This document shows positions 8,229 through 16,379 of a stretch of DNA of 64,000 bases, one piece after another. Where the stretch lies: assembly GCA_029212785.1 (NCBI GenBank), contig JARGOG010000005.1, positions 52,716 through 116,715 on the forward strand, given 5' to 3'. Position numbers and translations under genes: made by a program. Below the pieces are notes generated by a model. It had not been told where the DNA came from. It ran no database searches and was given only the letters and a program-made list of their open reading frames with translations. How positions within the stretch are numbered: position 1 is the stretch's first letter; every line of letters begins with the position of its first letter. This stretch comes from Thalassobaculaceae bacterium (GTDB lineage Bacteria > Pseudomonadota > Alphaproteobacteria > Thalassobaculales > Thalassobaculaceae).

Positions 8229-9173
8229 CTACCTCCGTCCCTCGGCGATGGCGCAGAGCATCTCGAACATCAGATTCGCCGCGGTGACGCAGGTGATGCC
8301 GGTTGGATCGAAGCACGGAGCGATCTCGCTGATATCGGCACCGATGAACGGCTTGCCGGCGAGGCTGCGGATGATGACCTGCAGATCGCGCGGGATCAGT
8401 CCGCCGATCTCCGGCACCGCCGTGCCCGGGCAAAAAGCCGGGTCGACCCCGTCGATGTCGAGGGTCAGGTAGAACGGATCGTCGCCGAGCGTGGCGTGGA
8501 TACGCTTGATCGTCTCCGCCCGGCCCATCTCCTCGTAATCGTCGATGGTGATGACCGTGAAGCCCTGGTCGAGACCGTATTGCACGTCGTCGCCGAACCG
8601 GCTGCCGCGCAGGCCGAGTTGGACCACCCGCTTGGGATCGATCCAGCCTTCGTCGATGCCGAGGCGCATGAAGGTGGCATGGTTGAGCGTGTCGCCGCAC
8701 AGGTCGGGCAGGGTGTCCGGGTGGCTGTCGATCTGCAGGATGCCGACCGGGCCGTCCTTCACCAGCCCGCGCAGGATCGGGGTCGGGATCGTGTGGTCGC
8801 CGCCGATGGAGATCGGGGTGATGGCGTTCTCCCGCAGCTCCTCGAAGAACTTCTGGATCAGGTCGATCGAGGCGACCTTGTCCAGCGGGTTGACCGGCGC
8901 GTCGCCGATATCGGCGACGTTGCAGAGCTCGAACGGCCGGGTGCCGAGGGTGGGGTGGACCGTGCGGATCAGCCGCGACGCCTCGCGCACGCCGGCCGGA
9001 CCCTGACGCGCGCCGGTTCGGTAGTTGACGCCGAGATCGAACGGCACGCCGACCAGGCCAATGTCGATGTCGCGGTGTATGTCGTGACGTTTGGTGCGCA
9101 TGAAGGTGGCGATATCCGCGAAACGCGGCACCACTGCCGGATCCACCGGCTGAAATCTCGGATCCCCCGCCAT
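8229..9173 (-). CDS. Ureohydrolase family protein (agmatinase/guanidino-acid hydrolase-like)
   Basis: A Mn-dependent hydrolase of the arginase fold that cleaves a guanidino group to urea. Metal-binding signatures are GGDHT, DSHPD (usual form DAHxD, here Ala to Ser) and DIDGVDP, all in order, with TGARQGPAGVREASR near the N-terminus. Agmatine, guanidinobutyrate and guanidinopropionate enzymes cannot be told apart by eye. The ATG at 9173 is chosen over 9218 because GGGAGGAG lies 7-10 bp upstream and family members start near MAGDPRFQP. It sits alone, convergent with the IclR gene. Confidence 0.85.
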   Translation of the reverse strand: MAGDPRFQPVDPAVVPRFADIATFMRTKRHDIHRDIDIGLVGVPFDLGVNYRTGARQGPAGVREASRLIRTVHPTLGTRPFELCNVADIGDAPVNPLDKVASIDLIQKFFEELRENAITPISIGGDHTIPTPILRGLVKDGPVGILQIDSHPDTLPDLCGDTLNHATFMRLGIDEGWIDPKRVVQLGLRGSRFGDDVQYGLDQGFTVITIDDYEEMGRAETIKRIHATLGDDPFYLTLDIDGVDPAFCPGTAVPEIGGLIPRDLQVIIRSLAGKPFIGADISEIAPCFDPTGITCVTAANLMFEMLCAIAEGRR

Positions 9174-9253
9174 GGTCTGCTCTCCTCCCTGATGATCGGT
9201 CTGGGAGAACACCACCACGGGTCGGTGGAGCCGGGCAATCCGCTATCTGGCGG

Positions 9254-10357
9254 TCACTCCGCCGGTGCCGGGACCTGGGCGCGAGCACGGCCTTCGCGGT
9301 GGCGGCGACCGAGATAGAGCCAGAGGCCGGAAATCACGAATCCCGCCGGTACCAGGGCCACGAACACCCACAGGGCTCGGATGATCGGCCCGCCGAACTT
9401 GCCCACATGAATGATGTAGCGCATGTGCCAGATCGTCGTGGCGAGATTGGCCTCGGTGGCCACATAGGTATAGAGCACCCGTGCGGGATCATCGCCGACC
9501 CAGACCCGTGTCGCCTGGCCGTCGTCCGCCCCGTCCGGCATGAGGCCGACGACGATGGGGTCGCCGGGATGCCGGGGCAGCCGGAAATGCCGGAGTTCGG
9601 CGTCGGGGACCGTTTCTTCGGCGAGGGCGATGGCGGCGTCGAGATCCTTCAGCGGGGCGAGCCCCTGCGCCTTGGGCGGTGTCGCCTCCTCGACCTTGGA
9701 TTGGGTCGCCCATTCCAGCATCACCCGCATCGGGTCGTGCCAATACATCGCCATGCCGGTCAGGGCGACGGCCGTGAGGATGAGGAACGTGGCGATGCCG
9801 GTCGCCTGATGCAGCCGGAGAATGCCGAACCGCTGTCCCTGCCTGAACGTCACCGAAAGGCGCCGGAACGGCATCGGCGGCTTCAGCCAGAGCCAGAGGC
9901 CGATGATGAACTGGACGATGAGGAGGAGGGCGACGGCGGAGACCCCGTGGCGTACCCATTTCGCCGCCGGTCCCTCCGTGAGGTAGCGCCGGTGCAGGGC
10001 GGTCAGCCAGCCTTCGAACGTGTCCTTGGGATAAAAATGCTTCCTGATGTCGCCGGTGGCCGGGTCGATCCGCAGGACGCCGGCGCCGTCCCTGAGCCAG
10101 GCGGTCCAGCCATGGTCCTCGGTGATCGACAACGACCAGATGCCGAGGTCCGGGCGTTGCTGGGCGACCCGGTCGACGATCGCGGTGGGAGACAGCGATG
10201 CGCCAACCGGGCCGTTGTTCCGAACCTCGCCATCGATGGCCCGCTGCAACTCGGGTGCGTACACCAACAGCGCGCCGGTGAGGCTCAGAACAAGAAGCGG
10301 TACCGCCGCCAACAGCGACACCCAGAGGTGCAGTCGTCGCAGGAGCCGGTACCGCAT
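9254..10357 (-). CDS. PepSY-associated TM protein (iron-uptake associated)
   Basis: A 367-residue inner-membrane protein with four predicted helices: residues about 10-33, 138-160, 188-210 and 328-350. The N-terminal RRLHLWVSLLAAVPLLVLSLTG and the PepSY segments (ITEDHGWTAWLRDGAGVLRIDPATG) match PepSY_TM proteins. These usually sit beside TonB-dependent siderophore receptors and are thought to aid ferric-siderophore reduction or processing at the inner membrane. It follows the receptor gene by 16 bp on the same strand, so the two very likely form an operon. Confidence 0.85.
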   Translation of the reverse strand: MRYRLLRRLHLWVSLLAAVPLLVLSLTGALLVYAPELQRAIDGEVRNNGPVGASLSPTAIVDRVAQQRPDLGIWSLSITEDHGWTAWLRDGAGVLRIDPATGDIRKHFYPKDTFEGWLTALHRRYLTEGPAAKWVRHGVSAVALLLIVQFIIGLWLWLKPPMPFRRLSVTFRQGQRFGILRLHQATGIATFLILTAVALTGMAMYWHDPMRVMLEWATQSKVEEATPPKAQGLAPLKDLDAAIALAEETVPDAELRHFRLPRHPGDPIVVGLMPDGADDGQATRVWVGDDPARVLYTYVATEANLATTIWHMRYIIHVGKFGGPIIRALWVFVALVPAGFVISGLWLYLGRRHREGRARAQVPAPAE

Positions 10358-10373
10358 CGGGTCGTTCCTAGCC

Positions 10374-12314
10374 TCAGAAGATGATGTCCGTGCCCAGCCA
10401 GAATACCCGGCCGAGCTTGCCCTCGTCGTTTACGCTAACACCCTGAACGGTCGTGCCGAAGTCACGCTCGTCCAGAAGGTTCTCCACGCGGGCGCGCAGG
10501 GCCCAGTTGTCGGTTGCCCACCAGCTCGCTCCGAGATCCAGCCGGGTGAAGCCGTCGCGCTTGGTGACGTTGCCGTCGGCATCGACGGCATCGTAACCGG
10601 TCGAGTGATATGCCGCCGTCCACAGGCCCACGGTATCGGTGACCCGGTAGTCGAGGCGCAGGCTGAACTGGTTGTCCGGAACCGACGCCGCCTGACCGTC
10701 CCAGAAGATGTTCGAGTTGACCTCGGTGCCGTCGGCCCGGGTCGCCTCGACATCGATCACGCGCATGTAGCCGGCGGAAACCGACAGCTTGTCGGTGATG
10801 CGGGTGAACAATTCGGCCTCGAAGCCGGACTGGTCGACCTCGACGCTCTCGATCGCGCCATTGTTCCGCCGCGGCACGTTCTCCTGGACGATGTTGTAGA
10901 GCGCGAAGTCGATATAGCCGCCGGTCCAGCCCTGGTTCAGGCCGACTTCCATGGTCGTGCTCTCGACCACCTCGTCGCCGGCGCCGGCGGTATCCAGAAC
11001 GTCGGTACCGAAGTTGCCGTATTTCTCGAAGAACCGGTTGTAGCCCGACGCGTAGGACACCCGCACCCGGGTCTTGTCGAGCACGCTGTAGCTGGCGCCG
11101 AGCTGGTAGGAGAACAGCCCGTCGGTCGCGAGGTTATCCTGTTCCACCCCGTCATAGACCACGTCGTTGGTGAACCAGGTGTGGCGCAGGCCGCCGGTCA
11201 GAACGAGGTTGTCGTTGATGGTGATCGCGTTGGTCGATTTCACCGCGTAGTCGGTGAAGGTGTTATCCCAAATGCCGTCGCGCTCCATGTTGGTGCGCTT
11301 CACCTCGGCGCCGACCGACCCGTCGTAGTCGACGCTGTCCGAGAGCGCCGTGCTCAGGAAGTGGTTGGCGAAGGCGATCTGATTGGCGGTGCTGCGGTCG
11401 CGCGAGCGGGCGTCCCATTTGGTGCGGGCGTCCGACGCGAGCACACCGAACTGCAGCGCCTGCGCGTCGTTCAGCCGATGGTCCAGAGTGGCCGACCCGA
11501 ACAGGGTGTGGTTCTGGATGTCCTCGACGTTGCCGTTGCGGATGATGTCCGGGCGGTTGCGATCGCCGATGGCAAGCACCTCGACGCGGGTGTCTTCGCT
11601 GAAATTGTAGCCGAACTTGCCGAGGCCGCCGAGGACCGACTGCTCGTCCAGGTTCTCCGGCTCGCCGTCGTATTGGCCGTAGAAGGCGTTGACGGCGGCG
11701 TAGTAGTCCCAGTTGTCCTCGTGGTCGGCGATTTCGCCCTGGGCGAGGCCTTCGCGCGCGGTGCTGGCGTCCAGGCTGATCGCCTGGTGGTTCATGTAGT
11801 CGCGGCCGGACTTGATGCGGGTTTCCACCACGCCGCCGTCGGTGCCGTCGCCGTACTCGACGGCGCGCCCACCCTTCTGCACCGTCATCTTGTCGACGGC
11901 GATGGAGGGAATGGCGGTATTGCCGTAGCCGCCGCCGTCGCCGCCCTGGAACTTGACGGCGGGCAGGCCGTCGATCGACTGGGAGGCGCCCCAGTCGCCG
12001 AAGGTGCGGATCTTGGTGCCGCCGCCGAACCGGTCGCCATTGCCGGGCTGATTGATCAGGCCGGTCGCGTTATAGCGCAGCGCGTCGCCCTTGTTGATCG
12101 GGTTCAGGTTCTGGATGACGCTGCCGTCGACCTCGGAGGCCGAGCGGCTGCTGTTGAACGCATCGTCTACTTTAGCGCGGATCTTCTGGGATTCGTGGGT
12201 GTTCGACCCGGTGACGACCACCGGCTTGAGTTCGAAGACTTCCGCCATCGCGGTCGTCGTCATAAGAGTGAAGGTAAGTGCGCCAAATGCGCTCGCGAGC
12301 GTGCGTGCCGACAT
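10374..12314 (-). CDS. TonB-dependent outer-membrane receptor (probable siderophore or metal-chelate uptake)
   Basis: A 646-residue outer-membrane beta-barrel. A signal peptide (residues 1-24) is followed directly by a TonB-box-like stretch (ELKPVVVTGSN), a plug domain (residues about 50-170: IRTFGDWGASQSIDGLPAVKF; VDKMTVQKGGRAVEYGDGTDGGVV) and a barrel ending in a C-terminal Phe (LGTDIIF), the usual outer-membrane insertion signal. WALRARVENLLDERDFG is the typical late-barrel motif. The substrate is not evident; the adjacent PepSY protein favours iron siderophore uptake. Confidence 0.9.
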   Translation of the reverse strand: MSARTLASAFGALTFTLMTTTAMAEVFELKPVVVTGSNTHESQKIRAKVDDAFNSSRSASEVDGSVIQNLNPINKGDALRYNATGLINQPGNGDRFGGGTKIRTFGDWGASQSIDGLPAVKFQGGDGGGYGNTAIPSIAVDKMTVQKGGRAVEYGDGTDGGVVETRIKSGRDYMNHQAISLDASTAREGLAQGEIADHEDNWDYYAAVNAFYGQYDGEPENLDEQSVLGGLGKFGYNFSEDTRVEVLAIGDRNRPDIIRNGNVEDIQNHTLFGSATLDHRLNDAQALQFGVLASDARTKWDARSRDRSTANQIAFANHFLSTALSDSVDYDGSVGAEVKRTNMERDGIWDNTFTDYAVKSTNAITINDNLVLTGGLRHTWFTNDVVYDGVEQDNLATDGLFSYQLGASYSVLDKTRVRVSYASGYNRFFEKYGNFGTDVLDTAGAGDEVVESTTMEVGLNQGWTGGYIDFALYNIVQENVPRRNNGAIESVEVDQSGFEAELFTRITDKLSVSAGYMRVIDVEATRADGTEVNSNIFWDGQAASVPDNQFSLRLDYRVTDTVGLWTAAYHSTGYDAVDADGNVTKRDGFTRLDLGASWWATDNWALRARVENLLDERDFGTTVQGVSVNDEGKLGRVFWLGTDIIF

Positions 12315-12397
12315 GCTGCGGTGACCCCCCGGTCAATGGTTGCGTGAGCACCTCGCTCCCACCCGAGGCGCGCGGAGTATGTCGGCCCACAATCCTT

Positions 12398-12431
12398 ATT
12401 GCAAACGATTCTTAGTCGCATTCGCATTTGA
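12398..12431. promoter_or_regulatory. Possible iron-responsive (Fur-like) operator
   Basis: ATTGCAAACGATTCTTAGTC continuing through GCATTCGCATTTGA is an AT-richer, imperfectly symmetric block about 85 bp upstream of the TonB-receptor start. TTGCAAA... and ...GCATTTG arms resemble extended Fur-type sites seen before siderophore receptors. The match is loose. Confidence 0.35.
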
Positions 12432-12542
12432 CTATGACGGCGGATGCCCGCATAAGGTGGGATACATTCGGAATGTCGGATCGGGGAGGCGTGGGTCAGG
12501 CCGAAGGTCGGCGCAAATTCGAAGTTGCGCTTGTCGTGCTCA

Positions 12543-12571
12543 TTGACTTTTCGGCGGTAATCGCCTATGTA
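12543..12571 (+). promoter_or_regulatory. Promoter for the cold-shock gene
   Basis: TTGACT (12543-12548), 17-bp spacer, TATGTA (12566-12571), with an overlapping TATGAT at 12570-12575. Transcription from here gives a leader of about 140 nt before the cold-shock ATG, as expected of cspA-type mRNAs whose leaders fold differently with temperature. Confidence 0.55.
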
Positions 12572-12723
12572 TGATGCGCACGTGATACATTCGTTTGGTG
12601 CTACCTGGACCGACCGGGACACCGTTTAGCCTAGCTATCCCCCGACAATGTCATCGCTATGTAGCCCCGCGCCGGCTGTAATTGGTCTTCGCGGAAACGA
12701 AACGCATGTTTGAGGATGCATCT

Positions 12724-12933
12724 ATGGTTAAAGGTACCGTCAAGTGGTTTAACTCGACCAAGGGCTTTGGCTTTATCGAGCCGGAAGGCGGCGGAAATGA
12801 CGCCTTCGTCCACATCTCGGCTGTCGAGCGCGCCGGTCTGCACACGCTGAACGAAGGTCAGAAGGTCTCTTTCGAGCTTCAGACCGGTCGGAACGGCAAG
12901 CCGGCCGCTGAGAATCTGTCGATCATCGACTGA
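12724..12933 (+). CDS. Cold-shock protein (CspA family)
   Basis: A 69-residue single cold-shock domain that binds single-stranded RNA/DNA and melts RNA structure. RNP1 (KGFGFIE) and RNP2 (DAFVHIS) are intact and the ending ENLSIID is typical. The start is at 12724 ([10 protein letters not shown]), with GAGGA about 8 bp before; an in-frame codon at 12682 is too far upstream. A clear terminator follows, so it is probably monocistronic. Several Csp paralogues are usual in these bacteria, so I give no specific symbol. Confidence 0.95.
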   Translation: MVKGTVKWFNSTKGFGFIEPEGGGNDAFVHISAVERAGLHTLNEGQKVSFELQTGRNGKPAAENLSIID

Positions 12934-12942
12934 CACGACACG

Positions 12943-12973
12943 AACCGCCTTCGTCTCTGCCGGAGGCGGTTTT
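12943..12973 (+). terminator. Rho-independent terminator after the cold-shock gene
   Basis: AACCGCCT (12943-12950) pairs with AGGCGGTT (12964-12971), continuing into TT. It begins 10 bp after the cold-shock stop codon. Confidence 0.8.
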
Positions 12974-13123
12974 CGCTCTGTTCGCCACTGGGCTTCCTTG
13001 CTGTGCGTGCGGCGCGTCCCGCGCCCGACAGGGCCCCTTTCCGCGGCCGGCGCAAGGCTCTTTGGGCAGTATGCCCGGAGCCGAGGGCCGGTTTGCGGGA
13101 CAGGCTCATAGGAAGGAATACCA

Positions 13124-13282
13124 ATGGCGATGAAGCCGAACTACAACTTCGAACGCCGCGAGCGTGAACGCCTGAAGGCCGAGAAGAAGGCCAAGCGTGC
13201 CGCCGAGAAAAAAGCGGCTTCGGAGACTGCTTCCGGAGAGCCCGAATCGTCGGGCGAATCGGACGACCAGACCTCGGCATGA
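13124..13282 (+). CDS. Small basic protein, 52 residues, function unknown
   Basis: ATG with GGAAGGA 6 bp upstream. The protein opens MAMKPNYNFERRERER, continues through a Lys/Ala/Glu helix (LKAEKKAKRAAEKKA) and ends in a Ser/Glu/Asp-rich tail. The strongly basic helix and acidic tail suggest a nucleic-acid or ribosome-associated microprotein; this is inference. I recall similar MKPNYNFERRER openings in hypothetical small proteins of alphaproteobacteria, but cannot verify that here. It lies just downstream of the cold-shock gene and is followed by an array of hairpins. Confidence 0.65.
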   Translation: MAMKPNYNFERRERERLKAEKKAKRAAEKKAASETASGEPESSGESDDQTSA

Positions 13283-13295
13283 CACCCGACCAGAC

Positions 13296-13382
13296 TCCGG
13301 CGTAACGCCCGGAGAATGACAACCGGGACGTAATGTCCGGGACGTGACGCGCGGGGCGGTATGCCCGGGGCGTGATATCTGG
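13296..13382. repeat. Three tandem imperfect hairpin units
   Basis: Three units of about 26-31 bp start at 13297, 13323 and 13352. Each is a short GC hairpin with a GTAA or GTAT loop (CCGGCGTAACGCCCGG; CCGGGACGTAATGTCCGG; GGGGCGGTATGCCC) followed by a GTGAC/ATGAC-like linker. They lie directly after the stop codon of the 52-residue gene and before the next small gene. Confidence 0.55.
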
Positions 13383-13542
13383 TGGCCGAGTGGCGCCCAG
13401 GCACCGATTTGCGGTGCCGGCGCCCGGCCTTCCTACATCGATCATAGGAGTCGATCCCGGCTCCCTCATCCCCAGCGAACGACGCGCTCGGCTCTGCCTC
13501 GAAGCGCCGGTCGAATCGCTGAGCAATTTCAAAGGATTCAAC

Positions 13543-13722
13543 ATGAAGAACGCAGATACTTTCCTGATCACCTACGGCCTGCATTCCTATGTGACCCATG
13601 CTCGGGTCGCGGGCCGAAACGTGTTCACCATCGGTGCACCCGCAGGCCAGAAGATGATCCGGCACGCGACAACGCTTATCGCCGACGGCTTCGGCAAGAA
13701 TGCCGCCATCCGCGTGGCGTGA
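13543..13722 (+). CDS. Small protein, 59 residues, function unknown
   Basis: ATG preceded by AAAGGA (6 bp). The sequence MKNADTFLITYGLHSYVTHARVAG reads like a compact alpha/beta domain, with RNVFTIGAPAGQKMIRHATT and a tail FGKNAAIRVA. No family recognised. The frame is open farther upstream to 13372, but this ATG has the ribosome-binding site and the upstream part overlaps hairpin-rich DNA. It is 30 bp before the next small gene, so they are probably co-transcribed. Confidence 0.6.
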   Translation: MKNADTFLITYGLHSYVTHARVAGRNVFTIGAPAGQKMIRHATTLIADGFGKNAAIRVA

Positions 13723-13752
13723 TCTTTCGCGGAGAACAGTTGAGGTGGCCCC

Positions 13753-13983
13753 ATGGCACGCAACAAGTCGAAGATGAAGCCCGCGACGTTCACGATGTTC
13801 AACGTCACCTATGAAGACGGATCGATAACGTCCAACCGTCGGGTCGAGAACGACCGGCTCGACCAGTCCTTCGGCGACGCCCTCCTGGACCTCGCCCGCA
13901 CGGCGATCCAGGATCAGGACAATGAGATCGCCCAGCGATCCAACCGGCGCCGCGCCAAGATCCAGAAGATAACCGAGGCGTAG
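13753..13983 (+). CDS. Small basic protein, 76 residues, function unknown
   Basis: ATG with GAGGTGG upstream. Opening MARNKSKMKPATFTMFNVTYEDGS is basic then beta-like; the second half (DALLDLARTAIQDQDNEIAQRSNRRRAKIQ) is a predicted helix with an Arg-rich end. No family recognised. It follows the 59-residue gene by 30 bp and ends before a GC hairpin, forming the last gene of the small-protein cluster behind the cold-shock gene. Confidence 0.6.
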   Translation: MARNKSKMKPATFTMFNVTYEDGSITSNRRVENDRLDQSFGDALLDLARTAIQDQDNEIAQRSNRRRAKIQKITEA

Positions 13984-14024
13984 CCGCCGGGGCCGCACAG
14001 ATCCAAGACCGCCATTGCAGCCGT

Positions 14025-14040
14025 CCCGGCGAAGGCCGGG
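14025..14040. terminator. GC hairpin between convergent genes
   Basis: CCCGGC (14025-14030), loop GAAG, GCCGGG (14035-14040), between the small-gene cluster and the convergent M20 hydrolase. It lacks a T-run, but this hairpin form is common in convergent gaps of high-GC alphaproteobacteria. Confidence 0.45.
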
Positions 14041-14046
14041 ATCGCG

Positions 14047-15288
14047 CTACCGGTTCGCCCGGGCGACAACCGCTTCGGCCAACACCTGGATCCCGGGGAG
14101 TTGGTCCTCCAGCGACGAGTTCTCTGCCTCGTTGTGGCTGATGCCCTCGTCGCAGGGGGTGAAGAGCAGGACCGAGGGCGCGATCCGGGCGATGTTATAG
14201 GCGTCGTGTCCGGCCTGACTGCGCAGTTCCATCAATTCCACGCCCTGGTCGCCGGCCGCCCGACGGACCAGATCCTGCAGGTCAGTGTCGAAAACCGGCG
14301 TGCCGAAGGTCCAGGCGTCGCCGACCGAAATATCGGTGCGCGAGCGCGTGGCACAGTCGAGCAGCGTGGCACGGATCTCCTGCTCCATCGCGTCGGTCAC
14401 CGCCGGGTCGGGCGCGCGGAAATCGACGAACAGGGTCGCCCGGTCGGAGATGATACCGGGCTTGTTCGGCCATGCCTCCAGGCGGGCGACGGTCGATTTG
14501 GCGTCCCTGTCGGCGTATTTCAGGCCGATGCGGTCGACTTCGAGCGCGACCGTCGACGCGCCGACGATGGCGTTGCGCCGCCGGTCCATCGGCGTTGGCC
14601 CGCTATGGGCGTTCACGCCTTCGACCTCGATGCGCATGCCGCGCGCCAGATAGGTGCCGGTGACGAGCCCGAGCTTGATGCCGGCCTCCCAGAGCGCCGG
14701 ACCCTGTTCGATATGGATCTCGAAATAGCTGTCGAACTCCCGGCCGCCGACCGGCGCATCGCCGGCATAGCCGATCGCGCTCAACGCCTCGGCGACGGTG
14801 GTGCCGTCCTCGTCGGTACGCTCCAGCGCCCAGTCCAGTGCGTGCACGCCGGCGAACACGCCGGAGCACAGCATCGGCGGCGGGAAGCGTCCGCCTTCCT
14901 CGTTGGTCCAGTTCACCACCTCGATCGGCCGCCTGGTTTCGATCCCCTGATCGTCCAGCGCCCGTAGGATCTCGAGGCCCGAGAGGACGCCGGTGATGCC
15001 GTCGAACCGGCCGCCGGCTGCCTGGGTGTCCAGATGGCTGCCGATCACCACGGGCGGCAAGGTGTCCTCGGTGCCCGCGCGCCGCGCGAACATGTTGCCG
15101 AGCCTGTCGATGGTCAGGCCATAGCCCGCGTCGGCGCACCACTTGGCGAACAGATCGCGAACCTCACCATCGGCCGGACTGAGCGTCAGGCGGGCGAGGC
15201 CGCCGCGCGGCCCCTTGCCGATCTCGGCCGACGCCATCAGGGTCGACCAGAACCGTTCGCCGTCGATCGCGATCGCGTTGCGGGCCAT
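14047..15288 (-). CDS. M20-family amidohydrolase (N-carbamoyl-L-amino-acid hydrolase/allantoate amidohydrolase-like)
   Basis: A Zn-dependent amidase of the hydantoinase/carbamoylase subfamily. Metal ligands are visible in GSHLDTQAAGGRFDG, NEEGGRFPPP, HIEQGP and the C-terminal HDAYN and GISHNE. Likely substrates are N-carbamoyl amino acids, beta-ureidopropionate or allantoate, which cannot be separated by eye. The preceding aldo/keto reductase stop overlaps a possible ATG at 15297 (ATGA). GAGGAGG sits 9 bp before the ATG at 15288 but abuts the one at 15297, so 15288 is preferred. The pair is probably an operon. Confidence 0.85.
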   Translation of the reverse strand: MARNAIAIDGERFWSTLMASAEIGKGPRGGLARLTLSPADGEVRDLFAKWCADAGYGLTIDRLGNMFARRAGTEDTLPPVVIGSHLDTQAAGGRFDGITGVLSGLEILRALDDQGIETRRPIEVVNWTNEEGGRFPPPMLCSGVFAGVHALDWALERTDEDGTTVAEALSAIGYAGDAPVGGREFDSYFEIHIEQGPALWEAGIKLGLVTGTYLARGMRIEVEGVNAHSGPTPMDRRRNAIVGASTVALEVDRIGLKYADRDAKSTVARLEAWPNKPGIISDRATLFVDFRAPDPAVTDAMEQEIRATLLDCATRSRTDISVGDAWTFGTPVFDTDLQDLVRRAAGDQGVELMELRSQAGHDAYNIARIAPSVLLFTPCDEGISHNEAENSSLEDQLPGIQVLAEAVVARANR

Positions 15289-15293
15289 TGCTG

Positions 15294-16271
15294 TCATCCT
15301 CCTCGCTCGAAGCTCGCATCGATCCGGCGGACCAGATCGGCGTCCAGCGGCCCGCGGGTTTCCGCCGCCAGAGCCATCTCCAGTTCATGTCGGTTCTTGA
15401 CGCCGAGCACGACAGTGTCGACGCCGGCCATGGTCAGTGCGTAACGGTGGGCCAGATCGGCCGGATCTTCGCCGATCTCGGCGGCCAGTTTGCGCCAGCC
15501 GACGGCGCGCCGGTAGTCCAGCATTTCCGGATGGTCGTCGGGCAGCGGCCGGTCGATCTCGGTGGAGAGCGCGCCGGCCTGGACCGCCTTGATGCCAAGC
15601 ACGCCGACCCCGTTGGCCTTGGCGGTGGCGATGACCTCGCGCTGCTTCGTCGGGCCGTCGTAGAACTTCAGTGCGCCCGGACTGTCGATCGGATTGGAGA
15701 TCGCCTGGACAGCGGCCGGTGCGGGGCTCTCGCCGAGCAGCTTGATGATTGCGTCCGGCTGGCCGATCCCGGTCAGGCCCCAGGCGCCGATCAACCCTTC
15801 GGCCACGAATTTCTCGAAGACCGGCCGCACGGTCCCGCAGAACACGGAGTAGGGCGTGACCCGGACCGGAGCGTCGGGATGTCCGCGCATCGGGTGGTCA
15901 TCGGGAGCGACGTTGGAATGCAGGAAGAACAGGTCGATTTGCTGCAGTTTCATCAGTTCGAGGCTGCGGGCGATCGACTGCCGCAGCCGAGCCTCGATCT
16001 CCGCCGGCGGCGTGCCGCCGAGCAGGCATTTGGTGGTCACCCGCACGCCGGACGGCAACCGCCCGCCGAAGACTTCTCCGATCACCGATTCCGCCTCGCC
16101 ATCGCCATAGCGCGGCGCCATGTCGAGAAGGGTAATGCCGCCATCGACCGCGGCCTTCACCGTCGCGACGCATTCTTCCCTGGTCGTCTTGCCCCAGAGG
16201 TGGCCGATCCCGCCGCCGCCGAGGGTGAGGGCGCTGACCGGCCCGAGCGGACCGAGGGTGCGCTGCTGCAT
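15294..16271 (-). CDS. Aldo/keto reductase family protein
   Basis: A 325-residue NADPH-type TIM barrel. The motifs TLGGGGIGHLWG, GITLLDMAPRYGDGEAESVIG (catalytic Asp and Tyr; Asp-Met-Ala-Pro-x-Tyr), LKLQQIDLFFLHSN and WGLTGIGQPDAI are typical of the L-galactose/D-threo-aldose dehydrogenase-like branch. The start at 16271 has GGGAGAG 6 bp upstream; reading on upstream gives only antisense of the dioxygenase. It is translationally coupled to the amidohydrolase gene and divergent from the TauD-type gene. Substrate unknown. Confidence 0.87.
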   Translation of the reverse strand: MQQRTLGPLGPVSALTLGGGGIGHLWGKTTREECVATVKAAVDGGITLLDMAPRYGDGEAESVIGEVFGGRLPSGVRVTTKCLLGGTPPAEIEARLRQSIARSLELMKLQQIDLFFLHSNVAPDDHPMRGHPDAPVRVTPYSVFCGTVRPVFEKFVAEGLIGAWGLTGIGQPDAIIKLLGESPAPAAVQAISNPIDSPGALKFYDGPTKQREVIATAKANGVGVLGIKAVQAGALSTEIDRPLPDDHPEMLDYRRAVGWRKLAAEIGEDPADLAHRYALTMAGVDTVVLGVKNRHELEMALAAETRGPLDADLVRRIDASFERGG

Positions 16272-16379
16272 GTTTCTCTCCCGGAGTGTTCTGTGTGCGT
16301 CTTTTGTATCCGCCAAAGCTAGCAGGCTGGACCGGCGCGGGTGTACCCTCTGAAAAAATAGAGAATAAGGGAGGATGAC

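Larger units (their letters stand above)
12315..12723. other. Long intergenic region between TonB receptor and cold-shock gene
   Basis: About 410 bases without a convincing gene. It holds a TonB-receptor promoter region with a possible iron-responsive element (12398-12431), then the promoter (12543-12571) and about 140 bp of likely untranslated leader for the cold-shock gene. Short frames here lack good ribosome-binding sites. Confidence 0.6.

Noticed and set aside
10047..12347. 766-residue open frame on the plus strand opposite the TonB receptor
   Set aside because: Antisense to a clear TonB-dependent receptor and PepSY gene; no recognisable motif or ribosome-binding site.
12260..12622. 120-residue minus-strand frame upstream of the TonB receptor
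   Set aside because: Overlaps the receptor start and the intergenic promoter region; no family likeness or ribosome-binding site.
13372..13542. N-terminal extension of the 59-residue gene
   Set aside because: It covers hairpin-rich DNA and lacks a ribosome-binding site; the ATG at 13543 has AAAGGA.
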